NCBI RefSeq assembly: GCF_003837805.1
Contig: NZ_RQIT01000008.1
Span: 62,001 to 126,000 of the forward strand
Source of the DNA: Bradyrhizobium sp. RP6
GTDB taxonomy: Bacteria; Pseudomonadota; Alphaproteobacteria; Rhizobiales; Xanthobacteraceae
Direction of reading: 5' to 3'
Length of the DNA stretch: 64,000 nucleotides
Shown here: positions 41,943 through 50,470 of the stretch, in pieces
Layout: each line of letters starts with the position of its first letter
How positions within the stretch are numbered: position 1 is the first letter of the stretch
Translations under genes and position numbers: made by a program
The notes under the pieces: model-generated
The model's input: the letters and a program-made list of their open reading frames with translations, nothing else
What the model was told of the DNA's origin: nothing
Database searches by the model: none

Positions 41943-41965
41943 TTGCAGGTTGTCCGGCGCCTTTT

Positions 41966-42883
41966 TCAATGACGCGCCAGCGCGGGCGCGTCAACCGCGA
42001 GGCTGCTCTGCGCAATCTGCCTTGCGAGCTCGGCGACGCGCTCCACGGCGACGACGTCGGGCGAGGCGAGCCAGCTTGCGGTGAAGGTCAGCGGCGCGAT
42101 CGCGAGATCGGTGTCGAGCAGTTGCAGCCGTCCGTCGGCGAGCTCGTTCTCGACGATGGCGTCGGGGATCACGGCGATGCCGAGCCCCTCGACCGCCATG
42201 TGGATGACCGTCGCGAGCGAGGCGGAGGCGTGAAGGCGGATCGGCGGCAGCTCCGGCCGGTCGAACACCTCGCGCACGACCTCGTAAGGCTTGGTCTTGC
42301 GCGGGAAGGTGATGATCGGAAACCGCGCGAGGTCGGCCGACGTCACCGGGCCCTTTCCGAGGCCGAGCGAGGGACTTGCGAGAAACCCGATCGGATAATC
42401 GGCAAGCACGCGATTGTGCACGCCGGAGGCGGACAGCGGTCCGACGACAAACGCAAGCTCGATCTCCTGGGCGAGCAGGCGCGCGGTGAGGTTCGGCGTG
42501 ATGTCGACCTCGATCTCCAGCGACAGGTTCGGATAAACCTGGTTCACGCTCTTCACGAGACGCGGCAGCCAGGTGTGCACGATGGTCTCGGCGACGCCGA
42601 GCCGCATCACGCCACGCATCGCCGAGGCGTCGCTGATCTCCGCCATCATCTGGGCCCGCATGCCGATCAGCTTCTCCGCATAGACCATCATCTGCCGGCC
42701 GCTCGGGGTCGGCGAGGCCACGCGATGATCGCGGTTGAGCAGCTTCACGCCCATCTCGCGCTCGAGCTGGGCGATGCGCTGGGAGATCGCGGGCTGGGTC
42801 GTGTTGAGCCGTTGCGCGGCGCCGCGAAAGCTGCCGAGCTTCACAACCCAGAGGAACGTCTCGATCGACCTGAAGTCCAGCAT
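41966..42883 (-). CDS. LysR-family transcriptional regulator
   Basis: A 305-residue protein, standard length. Helix-turn-helix at residues about 1-60: 'MLDFRSIETFLWVVKLGSFR', 'GAAQRLNTTQPAISQRIAQL', 'EREMGVKLLNRDHRVASPTP'. The effector domain follows, with 'IELAFVVGPLSASGVHNRVL' and 'GLGIAVIPDAIVENELADGR'. Divergent from the DUF1445 hydro-lyase gene; a perfect 21-bp palindrome sits 17 bp upstream of its start. It probably controls that operon and itself, and perhaps the M20 operon behind it. Confidence 0.95.
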   Translation of the reverse strand: MLDFRSIETFLWVVKLGSFRGAAQRLNTTQPAISQRIAQLEREMGVKLLNRDHRVASPTPSGRQMMVYAEKLIGMRAQMMAEISDASAMRGVMRLGVAETIVHTWLPRLVKSVNQVYPNLSLEIEVDITPNLTARLLAQEIELAFVVGPLSASGVHNRVLADYPIGFLASPSLGLGKGPVTSADLARFPIITFPRKTKPYEVVREVFDRPELPPIRLHASASLATVIHMAVEGLGIAVIPDAIVENELADGRLQLLDTDLAIAPLTFTASWLASPDVVAVERVAELARQIAQSSLAVDAPALARH

Positions 42884-42900
42884 TGGAAGGAGTATCCCAG

Positions 42901-42952
42901 TCGATAAATCGGATTTATCGATATTGATTAGAAACGACGATTAGACTTTATA
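42901..42952 (+). promoter_or_regulatory. LysR operator palindrome plus sigma-70 promoter of the hydro-lyase/ABC operon
   Basis: TCGATAAATC (42901-42910), a central G, and GATTTATCGA (42912-42921) form a perfect inverted repeat with the LysR T-N11-A core. Directly downstream, -35 TTGATT (42924-42929) and -10 TTTATA (42947-42952) are spaced by 17 bp, pointing at the gene at 43004. The palindrome abuts the -35, suitable for activation there and autorepression of the LysR gene. Confidence 0.8.
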
Positions 42953-43003
42953 GCACGCTTGGTGTTGGCTTGTCCCTGTCGAGTTTATAGGCAGGTCGAT
43001 CAC

Positions 43004-43819
43004 ATGACTGTTTTGGTGGCAGCGCAGCAAACTGAAACGCCCGACGCCCTTCCGAGCCGCAAGGCCCGGCTTGCCTACCGCGAGGGGCTGGTCGCCTCCA
43101 GCGCCGGCGTCGCTCCGGGTTTTGTCCAAGGCAATCTTGCGATCCTGCCTGCCGAATATGCCGGCGCCTTTCACCGTTTCTGCCAGCTCAATCCGAAGCC
43201 GTGCCCGATCATCGGCATGTCGGACGTCGGCAGTCCGCATATCCGATCGCTCGGCGCCGATCTCGACGTCCGCACCGACGTGCCGCGCTACCGCGTCTGG
43301 CGCGATGGCGAAGTGGTGGACGAGCCGACCGATGTGAAGAAGCATTGGCGCGACGATCTCGTCACCTTCGTGCTCGGTTGCTCCTTCTCGTTTGAGGAAG
43401 CTCTGCTCGAGGAGGGCATGCCGATCCGGCACATCGAGCACAATGTGCGCGTGCCGATGTATCGCACCAACATTCCTTGCGGCGAGGCCGGTCCGTTCGC
43501 CGGTCCGATGGTGGTGTCGATGCGCCCGTTCAAGCCGGCCGATGCCATCCGCGCGGTGCAGATCACCTCACGCTATCCCGCCGTGCACGGTGCGCCCGTG
43601 CATCTCGGCCATCCGCATCTGATCGGCATCAAGGACATTGCGAAGCCCGATTACGGCGATCCGGTGCCGGTCGCCGATGACGAGATTCCGGTGTTCTGGG
43701 CCTGCGGGGTGACACCGCAATCGGTGATCAACGCCGCGAAGCTCCCGTTCGCGATCACGCATTCGCCCGGCCTGATGCTGGTGACGGATCTGAAGAACAG
43801 AAACCTGGCCGTGATTTAG
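43004..43819 (+). CDS. DUF1445 putative hydro-lyase (D-glutamate cyclase-like)
   Basis: A 271-residue protein; ATG at 43004 after GCAGG. Family blocks: 'AGVAPGFVQGNLAILPAEYA', 'KPCPIIGMSDVGSPHIRSLG', 'VTFVLGCSFSFEEALLEEGM' and 'IEHNVRVPMYRTNIPCGEAG', ending 'FWACGVTPQSVINAAKLPFA'. The family is annotated as putative hydro-lyase; a mammalian relative is D-glutamate cyclase, acting on D-glutamate/5-oxo-D-proline. It is the first gene after the LysR promoter and precedes a branched-chain-type ABC system, so its substrate is probably what that transporter imports. Confidence 0.9.
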   Translation: MTVLVAAQQTETPDALPSRKARLAYREGLVASSAGVAPGFVQGNLAILPAEYAGAFHRFCQLNPKPCPIIGMSDVGSPHIRSLGADLDVRTDVPRYRVWRDGEVVDEPTDVKKHWRDDLVTFVLGCSFSFEEALLEEGMPIRHIEHNVRVPMYRTNIPCGEAGPFAGPMVVSMRPFKPADAIRAVQITSRYPAVHGAPVHLGHPHLIGIKDIAKPDYGDPVPVADDEIPVFWACGVTPQSVINAAKLPFAITHSPGLMLVTDLKNRNLAVI

Positions 43820-43907
43820 TAGGCAGCGTTTGCTGCTTCTTCAGGCTTTACCGCATCCATCAATCGCTTCATTCGATCAGCCGAATTCGATAACAAGGAA
43901 CTTTGCC

Positions 43908-45152
43908 ATGACTATCACTCGCCGCGACGTGCTGTTGGGAGCCACCGCCACTGCCGCTCTCGTGCCGCTGGCAGCGCGCGCACAGACGTCGGAGGTCGTG
44001 ATCGGCGTGATCTATCCGTTCTCCGGCGGCAGCGCGCAGCAGGGCGTCGACGCGCAGAAGGCCTATGAGACTGCGCTCGAAGTCATCAACAAGGACACCG
44101 CTTTCGACCTGCCGCTGGCGAAAGGCGAAGGCCTGCCGGGCCTCGGCGGCGCGAAGATCCGTCTCGTGTTCGCCGACCACCAGGCCGATCCGCAGAAGGG
44201 CCGCGCCGAGGCCGAGCGCCTGATCACGCAGGAGAGGGTCTGCGCCATCATCGGCACCTACCAGAGCGCCGTCGCCGTCACCGTCAGCCAGATCTGCGAA
44301 CGCTATCAGGTCCCGTTCGTGTCGGCCGATAATTCCTCGCCCAGCCTGCATCGCCGCGGCCTGAAATATTACTTCCGCGCCGCGCCGCATGACGAGATGT
44401 ACTCGGCTGCGATGTTCGACTTCTTCGATGCGATGAAGAAGAAGGGCACCAAGATCGAGACGCTGTCGCTGTTCCACGAGGACACCATCTTCGGCACCGA
44501 CTCCGGCAATGCCCAGACCAAGATCGCCGGCGAGCGCGGCTACAAGATCGTCACCGACATCAAGTACCGCGCCAACTCGCCCTCGCTCTCGGCCGAGGTG
44601 CAGCAGCTCAAGACCGCCAATGCCGACGTGCTGATGCCCTCGAGCTACACCACCGACGGCATCCTCCTGGTCAAGACCATGGCCGAGCTCGGCTACAAGC
44701 CGAATGCGATCGTGGCGCAGGACGCCGGCTTCTCCGAGAAGGCGCTCTATGATGCCGTCGGCGACAAGCTCGAAGGCGTGATCTCGCGCGGCACGTTCTC
44801 GCTCGACCTCGCGCAGAAGCGCCCGATGGTCGGCAAGATCAACGAGATGTTCAAGGCGAAGTCGGGCAAGGATTTCAACGACCTCACCTCGCGCCAGTTC
44901 ATGGGCCTGATCATCCTCGCCGATGCCATCAACCGCGCCAAGTCGACCGACGGCGAGAAGATCCGCGACGCGCTGGCCGCGACCGACATTCCGGGCGAGC
45001 AGACCATCATGCCCTGGAAGCGCGTCAAGTTCGACGAGATGGGTCAGAACAACGACGCCGACCCGGTGCTGCTGCAATATGTCGGCGGCAAGTTCGTCAC
45101 CATCTTCCCGCCGCAGGCCGCGATCGCCGAGGCGATCTGGCCGATGAAGTAA
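43908..45152 (+). CDS. ABC transporter substrate-binding protein, branched-chain amino-acid/amide type, Tat signal
   Basis: A 414-residue protein; ATG at 43908 after AAGGAA. The N-terminus MTITRRDVLLGATATAALVP is a twin-arginine-type signal, cleaved after 'LAARAQT'. The mature part is a LivJ-type periplasmic-binding fold: 'VVIGVIYPFSGGSAQQGVDA', 'CAIIGTYQSAVAVTVSQICE', 'FVSADNSSPSLHRRGLKYYF'. It precedes a complete livHMGF set. The 88-bp leader before it contains a small hairpin GCAGC-GTTT-GCTGC (43823-43836). The ligand could be an amino acid, amide or organic acid. Confidence 0.93.
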   Translation: MTITRRDVLLGATATAALVPLAARAQTSEVVIGVIYPFSGGSAQQGVDAQKAYETALEVINKDTAFDLPLAKGEGLPGLGGAKIRLVFADHQADPQKGRAEAERLITQERVCAIIGTYQSAVAVTVSQICERYQVPFVSADNSSPSLHRRGLKYYFRAAPHDEMYSAAMFDFFDAMKKKGTKIETLSLFHEDTIFGTDSGNAQTKIAGERGYKIVTDIKYRANSPSLSAEVQQLKTANADVLMPSSYTTDGILLVKTMAELGYKPNAIVAQDAGFSEKALYDAVGDKLEGVISRGTFSLDLAQKRPMVGKINEMFKAKSGKDFNDLTSRQFMGLIILADAINRAKSTDGEKIRDALAATDIPGEQTIMPWKRVKFDEMGQNNDADPVLLQYVGGKFVTIFPPQAAIAEAIWPMK

Positions 45153-45182
45153 GCGTGGGAAGCGGGAGCTCAGATGTAGCTC

Positions 45183-45285
45183 CCGCCCTCATCCTGAGGA
45201 GCGGGCGTTGCCCGCGCCTCGAAGGACGAGGGCTGGGCCATCCTTCGAGACGCGCGCTGATGCGCGCCCCTCGGGATGAGGATCT
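45183..45285. repeat. Family C palindromic repeat between binding-protein and permease genes
   Basis: CCTCATCCTGAGGAGCGGGC...CCTCGAAGGACGAGGG and CATCCTTCGAGACGCGCGC...CCCTCGGGATGAGG are inverted halves. It lies inside the liv operon and may dampen read-through from the binding-protein gene to livH. Confidence 0.8.
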
Positions 45286-45303
45286 ATTTCGGGGGACAGA
45301 CTT

Positions 45304-46182
45304 TTGACAGCCCAAGCCATTATCCAGAGTCTCGCGAGCGGCCTCCTCATGGGCCTGCTCTACGGACTGATCGCGGTCGGCCTCGCGCTGATCTTCGGCC
45401 TGATGGACGTCACGAACTTCGCCCATGGCGAGTTCCTGATGCTCGCGATGTACCTGTCCTTCTTCCTGTTCGCGTTCTTCGCCATCGACCCCCTGCTGTC
45501 GGCGCCCTTGGTCGCCGCGGCGCTCTTCGTTTTCGGAGCGGTGATCTACCTGCTCATTGTCCGCTTCGCCATGCGGGCCAAGGCCAATGCCGGCATGGTG
45601 CAGATCTTCACCACGTTCGGTCTCGCCATAGTCATGCGCGGCCTCGCGCAGTTCTTCTTCACCCCGGACTATCGCAGCATTCCGCAGTCCTGGCTCGGCG
45701 GTAAAACCATCTCGGTCGCCGGCATCTTCCTGCCGGAGCCTCAGCTGGTCGGCGCGCTGGTCTCGATTCTCGCCTTTGTCGGTCTCTACTTCTTCATCCA
45801 TCGCACCGATTTCGGCCGTGCGATCGAAGCCACCCGCGAAGATCCCGGTGCGGTCGCTCTCGTCGGCATCGACAAGAACCGCGTGTTCGCGTTCGGCTGG
45901 GGCCTCGGCGCCGCGCTGGTCGGTCTCGCCGGCGCGATCATGGCGGTGTTCTTCTACATCTACCCCGACGTCGGCGCGTCCTTTGCGCTGATCGCCTACG
46001 TCACGGTGGCGCTCGGCGGCTTCGGCAGCGTGTTCGGCGCCTTCGCCGGCGGCATCATCGTCGGTCTCGTCGAGGCGGTCACCGCCTTGGTGCTGCCGCC
46101 GTCGCTGAAGTCGGTCGGCATCTACGCCGTCTATCTCCTCGTCGTCTTCATCCGGCCGCGCGGCCTGTTCGGGTCGATGTGA
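45304..46182 (+). CDS. livH: Branched-chain-type ABC permease LivH
   Basis: A 292-residue protein with a TTG start preceded by GGGGGACAG. About eight hydrophobic segments; family motifs 'LLYGLIAVGLALIFGLMDVT', 'NFAHGEFLMLAMYLSFFLFA' and 'IEATREDPGAVALVGIDKNR' are clear, the last forming the ATPase-contact loop. With LivM it forms the inner-membrane channel of the importer. The stop overlaps the livM start (TGATG). Confidence 0.93.
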   Translation: MTAQAIIQSLASGLLMGLLYGLIAVGLALIFGLMDVTNFAHGEFLMLAMYLSFFLFAFFAIDPLLSAPLVAAALFVFGAVIYLLIVRFAMRAKANAGMVQIFTTFGLAIVMRGLAQFFFTPDYRSIPQSWLGGKTISVAGIFLPEPQLVGALVSILAFVGLYFFIHRTDFGRAIEATREDPGAVALVGIDKNRVFAFGWGLGAALVGLAGAIMAVFFYIYPDVGASFALIAYVTVALGGFGSVFGAFAGGIIVGLVEAVTALVLPPSLKSVGIYAVYLLVVFIRPRGLFGSM

Positions 46183-47165
46183 TGGACAAGAATTTTGCCG
46201 CGCGGCGCCGCCGCGACCTCATCATCGCCGCAGGACTGGCCGGGCTCGCCGCACTGGCGCCGCTGTTCGTCAAGGACGTCTACGTCCAGAACATCCTGAT
46301 CCTGACGCTGATGTACGCAGCGCTGTCGCAGAGCTGGAACATCCTGTCCGGCTATTGCGGACAGATCTCGCTTGGGCACGCGCTCTATTTCGGCATCGGC
46401 GCCTACACCACCGAGCTGCTGTTCACCAAGTTCGGCGTGCTGCCCTGGTTCGGCATGCTCGGCGGCGGCGTGATCGCGGCACTCATCGCAATGGGGCTCG
46501 GCTATCCCTTCTTCCGCCTGCGCGGCCATTACTTCGTGATCGCGACCATCGTCATCGCCGAGATCGGGCTGCTGCTTTTCCAGAACTGGGAGTGGGCGGG
46601 GGCCGCGATGGGAATCACCATCCCGATCCGCGGCGACAGCTGGCTGAAGTTCCAGTTCCTGCGCACCAAGCTGCCGTACTTCTATTTTGCGCTGGCGCTG
46701 TGCTGCCTCGCCTGGTTCGTCACCTGGTGGCTGGAAGATTCCAAATGGGGCTTTTGGTGGCGCGCGGTGAAGGACAATCCGGAAGCGGCCGAGAGCCTCG
46801 GCGTCGTCGTGTTCAATTCCAAGATGGGGGCGGCTGCCGTCTCCGCCTTCCTGGTCGCCATCGGCGGCGCCTTCTATGCGCAGTTTCTCGCCTATATCGA
46901 TCCTGAGAGCGTGATGGGCTTCCAGTTCTCGCTGCTGATGGCGCTGCCGGCCGTGCTCGGCGGTATCGGTACGCTCTGGGGCCCCGTGCTTGGCGCCGCC
47001 ATCCTGATCCCGATGACGGAGCTGACGCGCTCCTACATCGGCGGCTCCGGGCGCGGCGTCGATCTCATCGTCTACGGCACGCTGATCGTGCTGATCTCGC
47101 TGGCGCTGCCGCAGGGACTGGTGAGCCTGTTCTCCCGCGCCAAGACGAAAGGAGCCACGCGATGA
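46182..47165 (+). CDS. livM: Branched-chain-type ABC permease LivM
   Basis: A 327-residue protein; ATG at 46182 overlapping the livH TGA (a GTG one codon earlier is possible). Hydrophobic helices plus family motifs 'NILSGYCGQISLGHALYFGI' and the contact loop 'RAVKDNPEAAESLGVVVFNS'. Second subunit of the membrane channel. It overlaps livG by ATGA. Confidence 0.94.
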   Translation: MDKNFAARRRRDLIIAAGLAGLAALAPLFVKDVYVQNILILTLMYAALSQSWNILSGYCGQISLGHALYFGIGAYTTELLFTKFGVLPWFGMLGGGVIAALIAMGLGYPFFRLRGHYFVIATIVIAEIGLLLFQNWEWAGAAMGITIPIRGDSWLKFQFLRTKLPYFYFALALCCLAWFVTWWLEDSKWGFWWRAVKDNPEAAESLGVVVFNSKMGAAAVSAFLVAIGGAFYAQFLAYIDPESVMGFQFSLLMALPAVLGGIGTLWGPVLGAAILIPMTELTRSYIGGSGRGVDLIVYGTLIVLISLALPQGLVSLFSRAKTKGATR

Positions 47166-47893
47166 GTGCGCTGCTCGAAACCCGCGGCGTCTGGCAGCGC
47201 TTTGGCGGGCTCATCGCCAACAGCGACGTCTCGATCTCGGTCGGCCGCGGCGAGATCGTCGGTCTGATCGGCCCGAACGGTGCCGGCAAGTCGACCCTGT
47301 TCAATCTCATCGCGGGCGTCCTGCCGCCGACGCAAGGCTCGATCCGGTTCGACGGCGAGGACGTCACCCACATGCCGGCGGCCGAGCGCTGCCAGCGCGG
47401 GATCGGCCGGACCTTCCAGGTGGTCAAGAGCTTCGAGACCATGACGGTGATCGACAACGTCATCGTCGGTGCGCTCGTGCGCAACACCGTGATGCGGGAA
47501 GCGCGCCGCAAGGCGCATGAGGTGCTGGAGTTCACCGGCCTTGCCGCGCGCGCCGACGTGCTCGCGAGCGACCTCGTGCCGGCCGAGAAGCGCCGCCTCG
47601 AAGTCGCGCGGGCGCTTGCGACCGAGCCGAAGCTGCTGCTGCTCGACGAAGTCCTCACCGGCCTCACGCCCACGGAGGCGCAGACCGGTGTCGCGCTCGT
47701 GCGCAAGGTGCGCGATGCCGGCATCACCGTGCTGATGGTCGAGCATGTCATGGAGATCGTGATGCCATTGGTGGACCGCGCCATCGTGCTCGATCTCGGC
47801 AAGGTCCTGGTCGAGGGCAAGCCCGCAGACGTCGTCCGCGATCCCAAGGTGATCAAGGCATATCTGGGAGATCGTCATGCTGTCGGTGCGTGA
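47162..47893 (+). CDS. livG: Branched-chain-type ABC ATPase LivG
   Basis: A 243-residue protein. Walker A 'GLIGPNGAGKSTLFNLIAGV' at about residues 35-50, Walker B 'PKLLLLDEVLTGLTPTEAQT', switch His in 'ITVLMVEHVMEIVMPLV'. The signature motif, normally LSGGQ or LAYGQ, reads 'LVPAEKRRLEVARALATEP', a variant found in one LivG subgroup. It hydrolyses ATP for import as a heterodimer with LivF. Overlaps livF by 17 bp. Confidence 0.94.
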   Translation: MSALLETRGVWQRFGGLIANSDVSISVGRGEIVGLIGPNGAGKSTLFNLIAGVLPPTQGSIRFDGEDVTHMPAAERCQRGIGRTFQVVKSFETMTVIDNVIVGALVRNTVMREARRKAHEVLEFTGLAARADVLASDLVPAEKRRLEVARALATEPKLLLLDEVLTGLTPTEAQTGVALVRKVRDAGITVLMVEHVMEIVMPLVDRAIVLDLGKVLVEGKPADVVRDPKVIKAYLGDRHAVGA

Positions 47894-48581
47894 AGTCACC
47901 ACCGCCTATCAGGGCCTGGTCGCGATCTCCGCGGTCTCGATCGAGGTCGAGAAGGGCGAGATCGTCTGCGTCGCCGGCGCCAACGGCGCGGGCAAGTCGA
48001 CGCTGCTGAAATCCATCGCCGGCGCCGAGCGCCCGCGTTCCGGCACGGTGACATTCGACGGCAAGCGCCTCGACGGCATGGCGCAGCACCACATCACCGC
48101 CACCGGCATCGCCTATGTGCCGGAGAACCGCCGCCTGTTCCCGCGCCTGTCGGTGCGCGACAATCTTCGCCTCGGCAGCTATCTCTACCGGGGCGAAGCC
48201 AACCGTGAGCAGCCGCTCGATCTCGTCTTCACGCTGTTCCCGCGTCTACAGGAACGTTTGGAGCAGCGCGCCGAGACGCTCTCCGGCGGCGAGCAGCAAA
48301 TGCTCGCCATCGGCCGCGCGCTGATGACACGTCCGCGCCTCTTGATGCTCGACGAGCCCTCGCAGGGCATCATGCCGAAGCTGGTCGATGAGATCTTCCA
48401 GGCCGTGAAGCGCATCCGCGATGCCGGCATGACCGTGCTGATCGTCGAGCAGCGCATGGCCGAATGCCTCGAGATCGCCGATCGCGCCTACATCCTGCAA
48501 ACCGGACGCGTGCTGATGCAGGGCGCAGCAAGCGAGATCAAGGGCAATCCCGATGTGCGCAAGGCGTATCTGGGGCTGTAG
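47877..48581 (+). CDS. livF: Branched-chain-type ABC ATPase LivF
   Basis: A 234-residue protein. Walker A 'VAGANGAGKSTLLKSIAGAE', canonical signature 'ETLSGGEQQMLAIGRALMTR', Walker B 'PRLLMLDEPSQGIMPKLVDE' and switch His replaced by Gln in 'MTVLIVEQRMAECLEI', usual for LivF. Second ATPase of the importer. Last gene of the LysR-controlled operon, followed by a repeat. Confidence 0.95.
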   Translation: MLSVREVTTAYQGLVAISAVSIEVEKGEIVCVAGANGAGKSTLLKSIAGAERPRSGTVTFDGKRLDGMAQHHITATGIAYVPENRRLFPRLSVRDNLRLGSYLYRGEANREQPLDLVFTLFPRLQERLEQRAETLSGGEQQMLAIGRALMTRPRLLMLDEPSQGIMPKLVDEIFQAVKRIRDAGMTVLIVEQRMAECLEIADRAYILQTGRVLMQGAASEIKGNPDVRKAYLGL

Positions 48582-48606
48582 CTAGACTGCCGCCGCAATC
48601 GCAGCC

Positions 48607-48724
48607 GTCATCCTGAGGTGCGCACTCTTCGCGCGCCTCGAAGGATGGGCTGCGGGCGTCTGTAGCCTATCGTTCGAGGCTTCACCTTGCGATGCTGATG
48701 CATCGCAAGGTTCGCACGTCAGGA
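48607..48724. repeat. Family C palindromic repeat between livF and otnC
   Basis: CCGTCATCCTGAGGTGCGCA...CCTCGAAGGATGG and TCGTTCGAGG...CGTCAGGATGGACGG are inverted ends. A perfect hairpin CCTTGCGATG-CTGATG-CATCGCAAGG (48685-48710) is inside. It separates two convergent operons and may stop both. Confidence 0.8.
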
Positions 48725-48746
48725 TGGACGGAGGTGAGAGCCGAGC

Positions 48747-49424
48747 CTAATGTCCGTGCCCGTGCTCCGGCAGCGCCACCCCGAACACCTTCACCAGATC
48801 CGTCACCTGCTCCGGCGACAAGTACCGCGGGTTCATCCCGCGCAGCAGCAGGTACAGCTTCGCCGTTTCCTCCAGCTCCTCGGTCGCGAACACCGCGGCT
48901 TCCAGCGTATCGCCGGCGACGACCGGGCCGTGATTGGCGAGCAGCACGGATGAATACTTGCCCGCCAGCCCCTTGATGGCGTCCGCCACCGCGGGATCGC
49001 CGGGGCGGTAATAGGGCACGAGCGCGGTGGCGCCGCATTTCATCAGATAATAGGCCGTCATCGGCGGCAGCGCGGCGCGCGGATCGATCTCGGGCAGCAT
49101 TGAGAGCGCGACCGAATGGGTGGAGTGCAGGTGCACGATCGCGCGCGCGCTCCCGCGCGTGTCGTAGAGCGCGGTGTGCAGCGGAACTTCCTTGGTGGGC
49201 GCATCGCCCGAGACCAGCTGTCCCGTTCTATCCAGCCGCGACAGCCGCGCCGGGTCGAGGAAGCCGAGCGAGGCATTGGTGGGCGTCACCAGCCAGCCGC
49301 CGCTGTCCAGCCGCACGCTGATATTACCGGAGGAGCCCGGCGTCAGCCCGCGCTCGAACAGGGACCGTCCGAAGCGGCAGATATCCTCGCGCAGCCTTGT
49401 TTCGTCGCTCGTTTCAGTTTTCAT
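48747..49424 (-). CDS. otnC: 3-oxo-tetronate 4-phosphate decarboxylase OtnC (class II aldolase family)
   Basis: A 225-residue protein (starts possible at 49424 or 49433). Class II aldolase motifs: 'GLTPGSSGNISVRLDSGGWL', 'GDAPTKEVPLHTALYDTRGS', the Zn-ligand pair 'AIVHLHSTHSVALSML' and 'VLLANHGPVVAGDTLEAAVF'. OtnC decarboxylates 3-oxo-tetronate 4-phosphate to dihydroxyacetone phosphate. It is divergent from ltnD-otnI-otnK, which supply the three preceding steps, so the assignment by context is strong. Confidence 0.92.
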   Translation of the reverse strand: MKTETSDETRLREDICRFGRSLFERGLTPGSSGNISVRLDSGGWLVTPTNASLGFLDPARLSRLDRTGQLVSGDAPTKEVPLHTALYDTRGSARAIVHLHSTHSVALSMLPEIDPRAALPPMTAYYLMKCGATALVPYYRPGDPAVADAIKGLAGKYSSVLLANHGPVVAGDTLEAAVFATEELEETAKLYLLLRGMNPRYLSPEQVTDLVKVFGVALPEHGHGH

Positions 49425-49537
49425 GGCCGTCATGCCCGCTTGTCTCACGCTTTGGCAGCGCGGCCAAGCCGTGATATCGGTTCGATGAGCCGCCGCAAAG
49501 GGCGGCCGTCCGGGAAACGTTCGCAAGGATCAGTTGC

Positions 49538-50455
49538 ATGTCGGCCTCCACGTCACAAAATCAGCGTATCGCCGTCATCGGGCTCGGCTCGATGGGATAC
49601 GGCATGGCGACCTCGCTGAAGCGAGCCGGCCACGCCGTGACCGGCTGCGACGTTTCGACCGATGCCGTCGCGCGCTTTGTGAAGGATGGCGGCGCGGGGG
49701 TCACCACGCCGGCCGAAGCGGCCAAGGAGGCCGATATCGTCGTCAGCGTCGTCGTCAATGCCGCGCAGACCGAGGCGATCCTGTTCGGCAAGGATGGTGC
49801 CGCCGAGTCCATGCCGAAGGACAGCGTCTTCGTATCCTCGGCCACCATGGATCCCGACGTGGCGCGGCGCCTGGCCAAGCAACTCGAGGCGACCGGTCGG
49901 CACTATCTCGATGCGCCGATCTCAGGCGGAGCGCAGCGCGCCGCGCAAGGCGAACTGACGATCCTCGCCTCCGGCAGTCCCGCGGCTTTTGCGAAAGCGC
50001 GGCCCGCGCTCGATGCCATGGCGGCAAAGCTCTACGAGCTCGGCGATGCCGCCGGGCAGGGCGCTGCGTTCAAGATGATCAATCAATTGCTCGCCGGCGT
50101 GCACATCGCCGCCGCCAGCGAAGCCATGGCGTTCGCGGCAAAGCAGGGCCTCGACATCCGCAAGGTCTATGAGGTGATCACGGCATCGGCCGGTAATTCC
50201 TGGATGTTCGAGAACCGCATGCCGCACGTGCTCGACGGCGATTACACGCCGCGCAGCGCGGTGGAGATCTTCGTCAAGGACCTCGGCATCATTCAAGACA
50301 TGGCGCGCAGCGCCCGATTCCCTGTGCCGGTCTCCGCCGCCGCGCTCCAGATGTTTCTGATGACATCAGCCGCCGGTATGGGCCGCGACGACGACGCGTC
50401 GGTCGCGCGCATGTACGCGCAGGTCACCGGCGTGAAGCTGCCCGGCGACAAATAA
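49538..50455 (+). CDS. ltnD: L-threonate dehydrogenase LtnD (3-hydroxyisobutyrate dehydrogenase family)
   Basis: A 305-residue protein; ATG at 49538 after AAGGA. NAD loop 'RIAVIGLGSMGYGMATSLKR' at residues 10-29, substrate motif 'YLDAPISGGAQRAAQGELTI', and the catalytic Lys in 'GAAFKMINQLLAGVHIAAAS'. LtnD oxidises L-threonate at C2 to 2-oxo-tetronate with NAD+. It is the first gene of the threonate operon, 15 bp ahead of otnI. Confidence 0.92.
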   Translation: MSASTSQNQRIAVIGLGSMGYGMATSLKRAGHAVTGCDVSTDAVARFVKDGGAGVTTPAEAAKEADIVVSVVVNAAQTEAILFGKDGAAESMPKDSVFVSSATMDPDVARRLAKQLEATGRHYLDAPISGGAQRAAQGELTILASGSPAAFAKARPALDAMAAKLYELGDAAGQGAAFKMINQLLAGVHIAAASEAMAFAAKQGLDIRKVYEVITASAGNSWMFENRMPHVLDGDYTPRSAVEIFVKDLGIIQDMARSARFPVPVSAAALQMFLMTSAAGMGRDDDASVARMYAQVTGVKLPGDK

Positions 50456-50470
50456 GCAAGAGGAACTCCG

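Noticed and set aside
14508..48724. Repeated elements as a possible CRISPR array
   Set aside because: The repeats are single, dispersed intergenic palindromes without regular spacers, and no cas genes are present.
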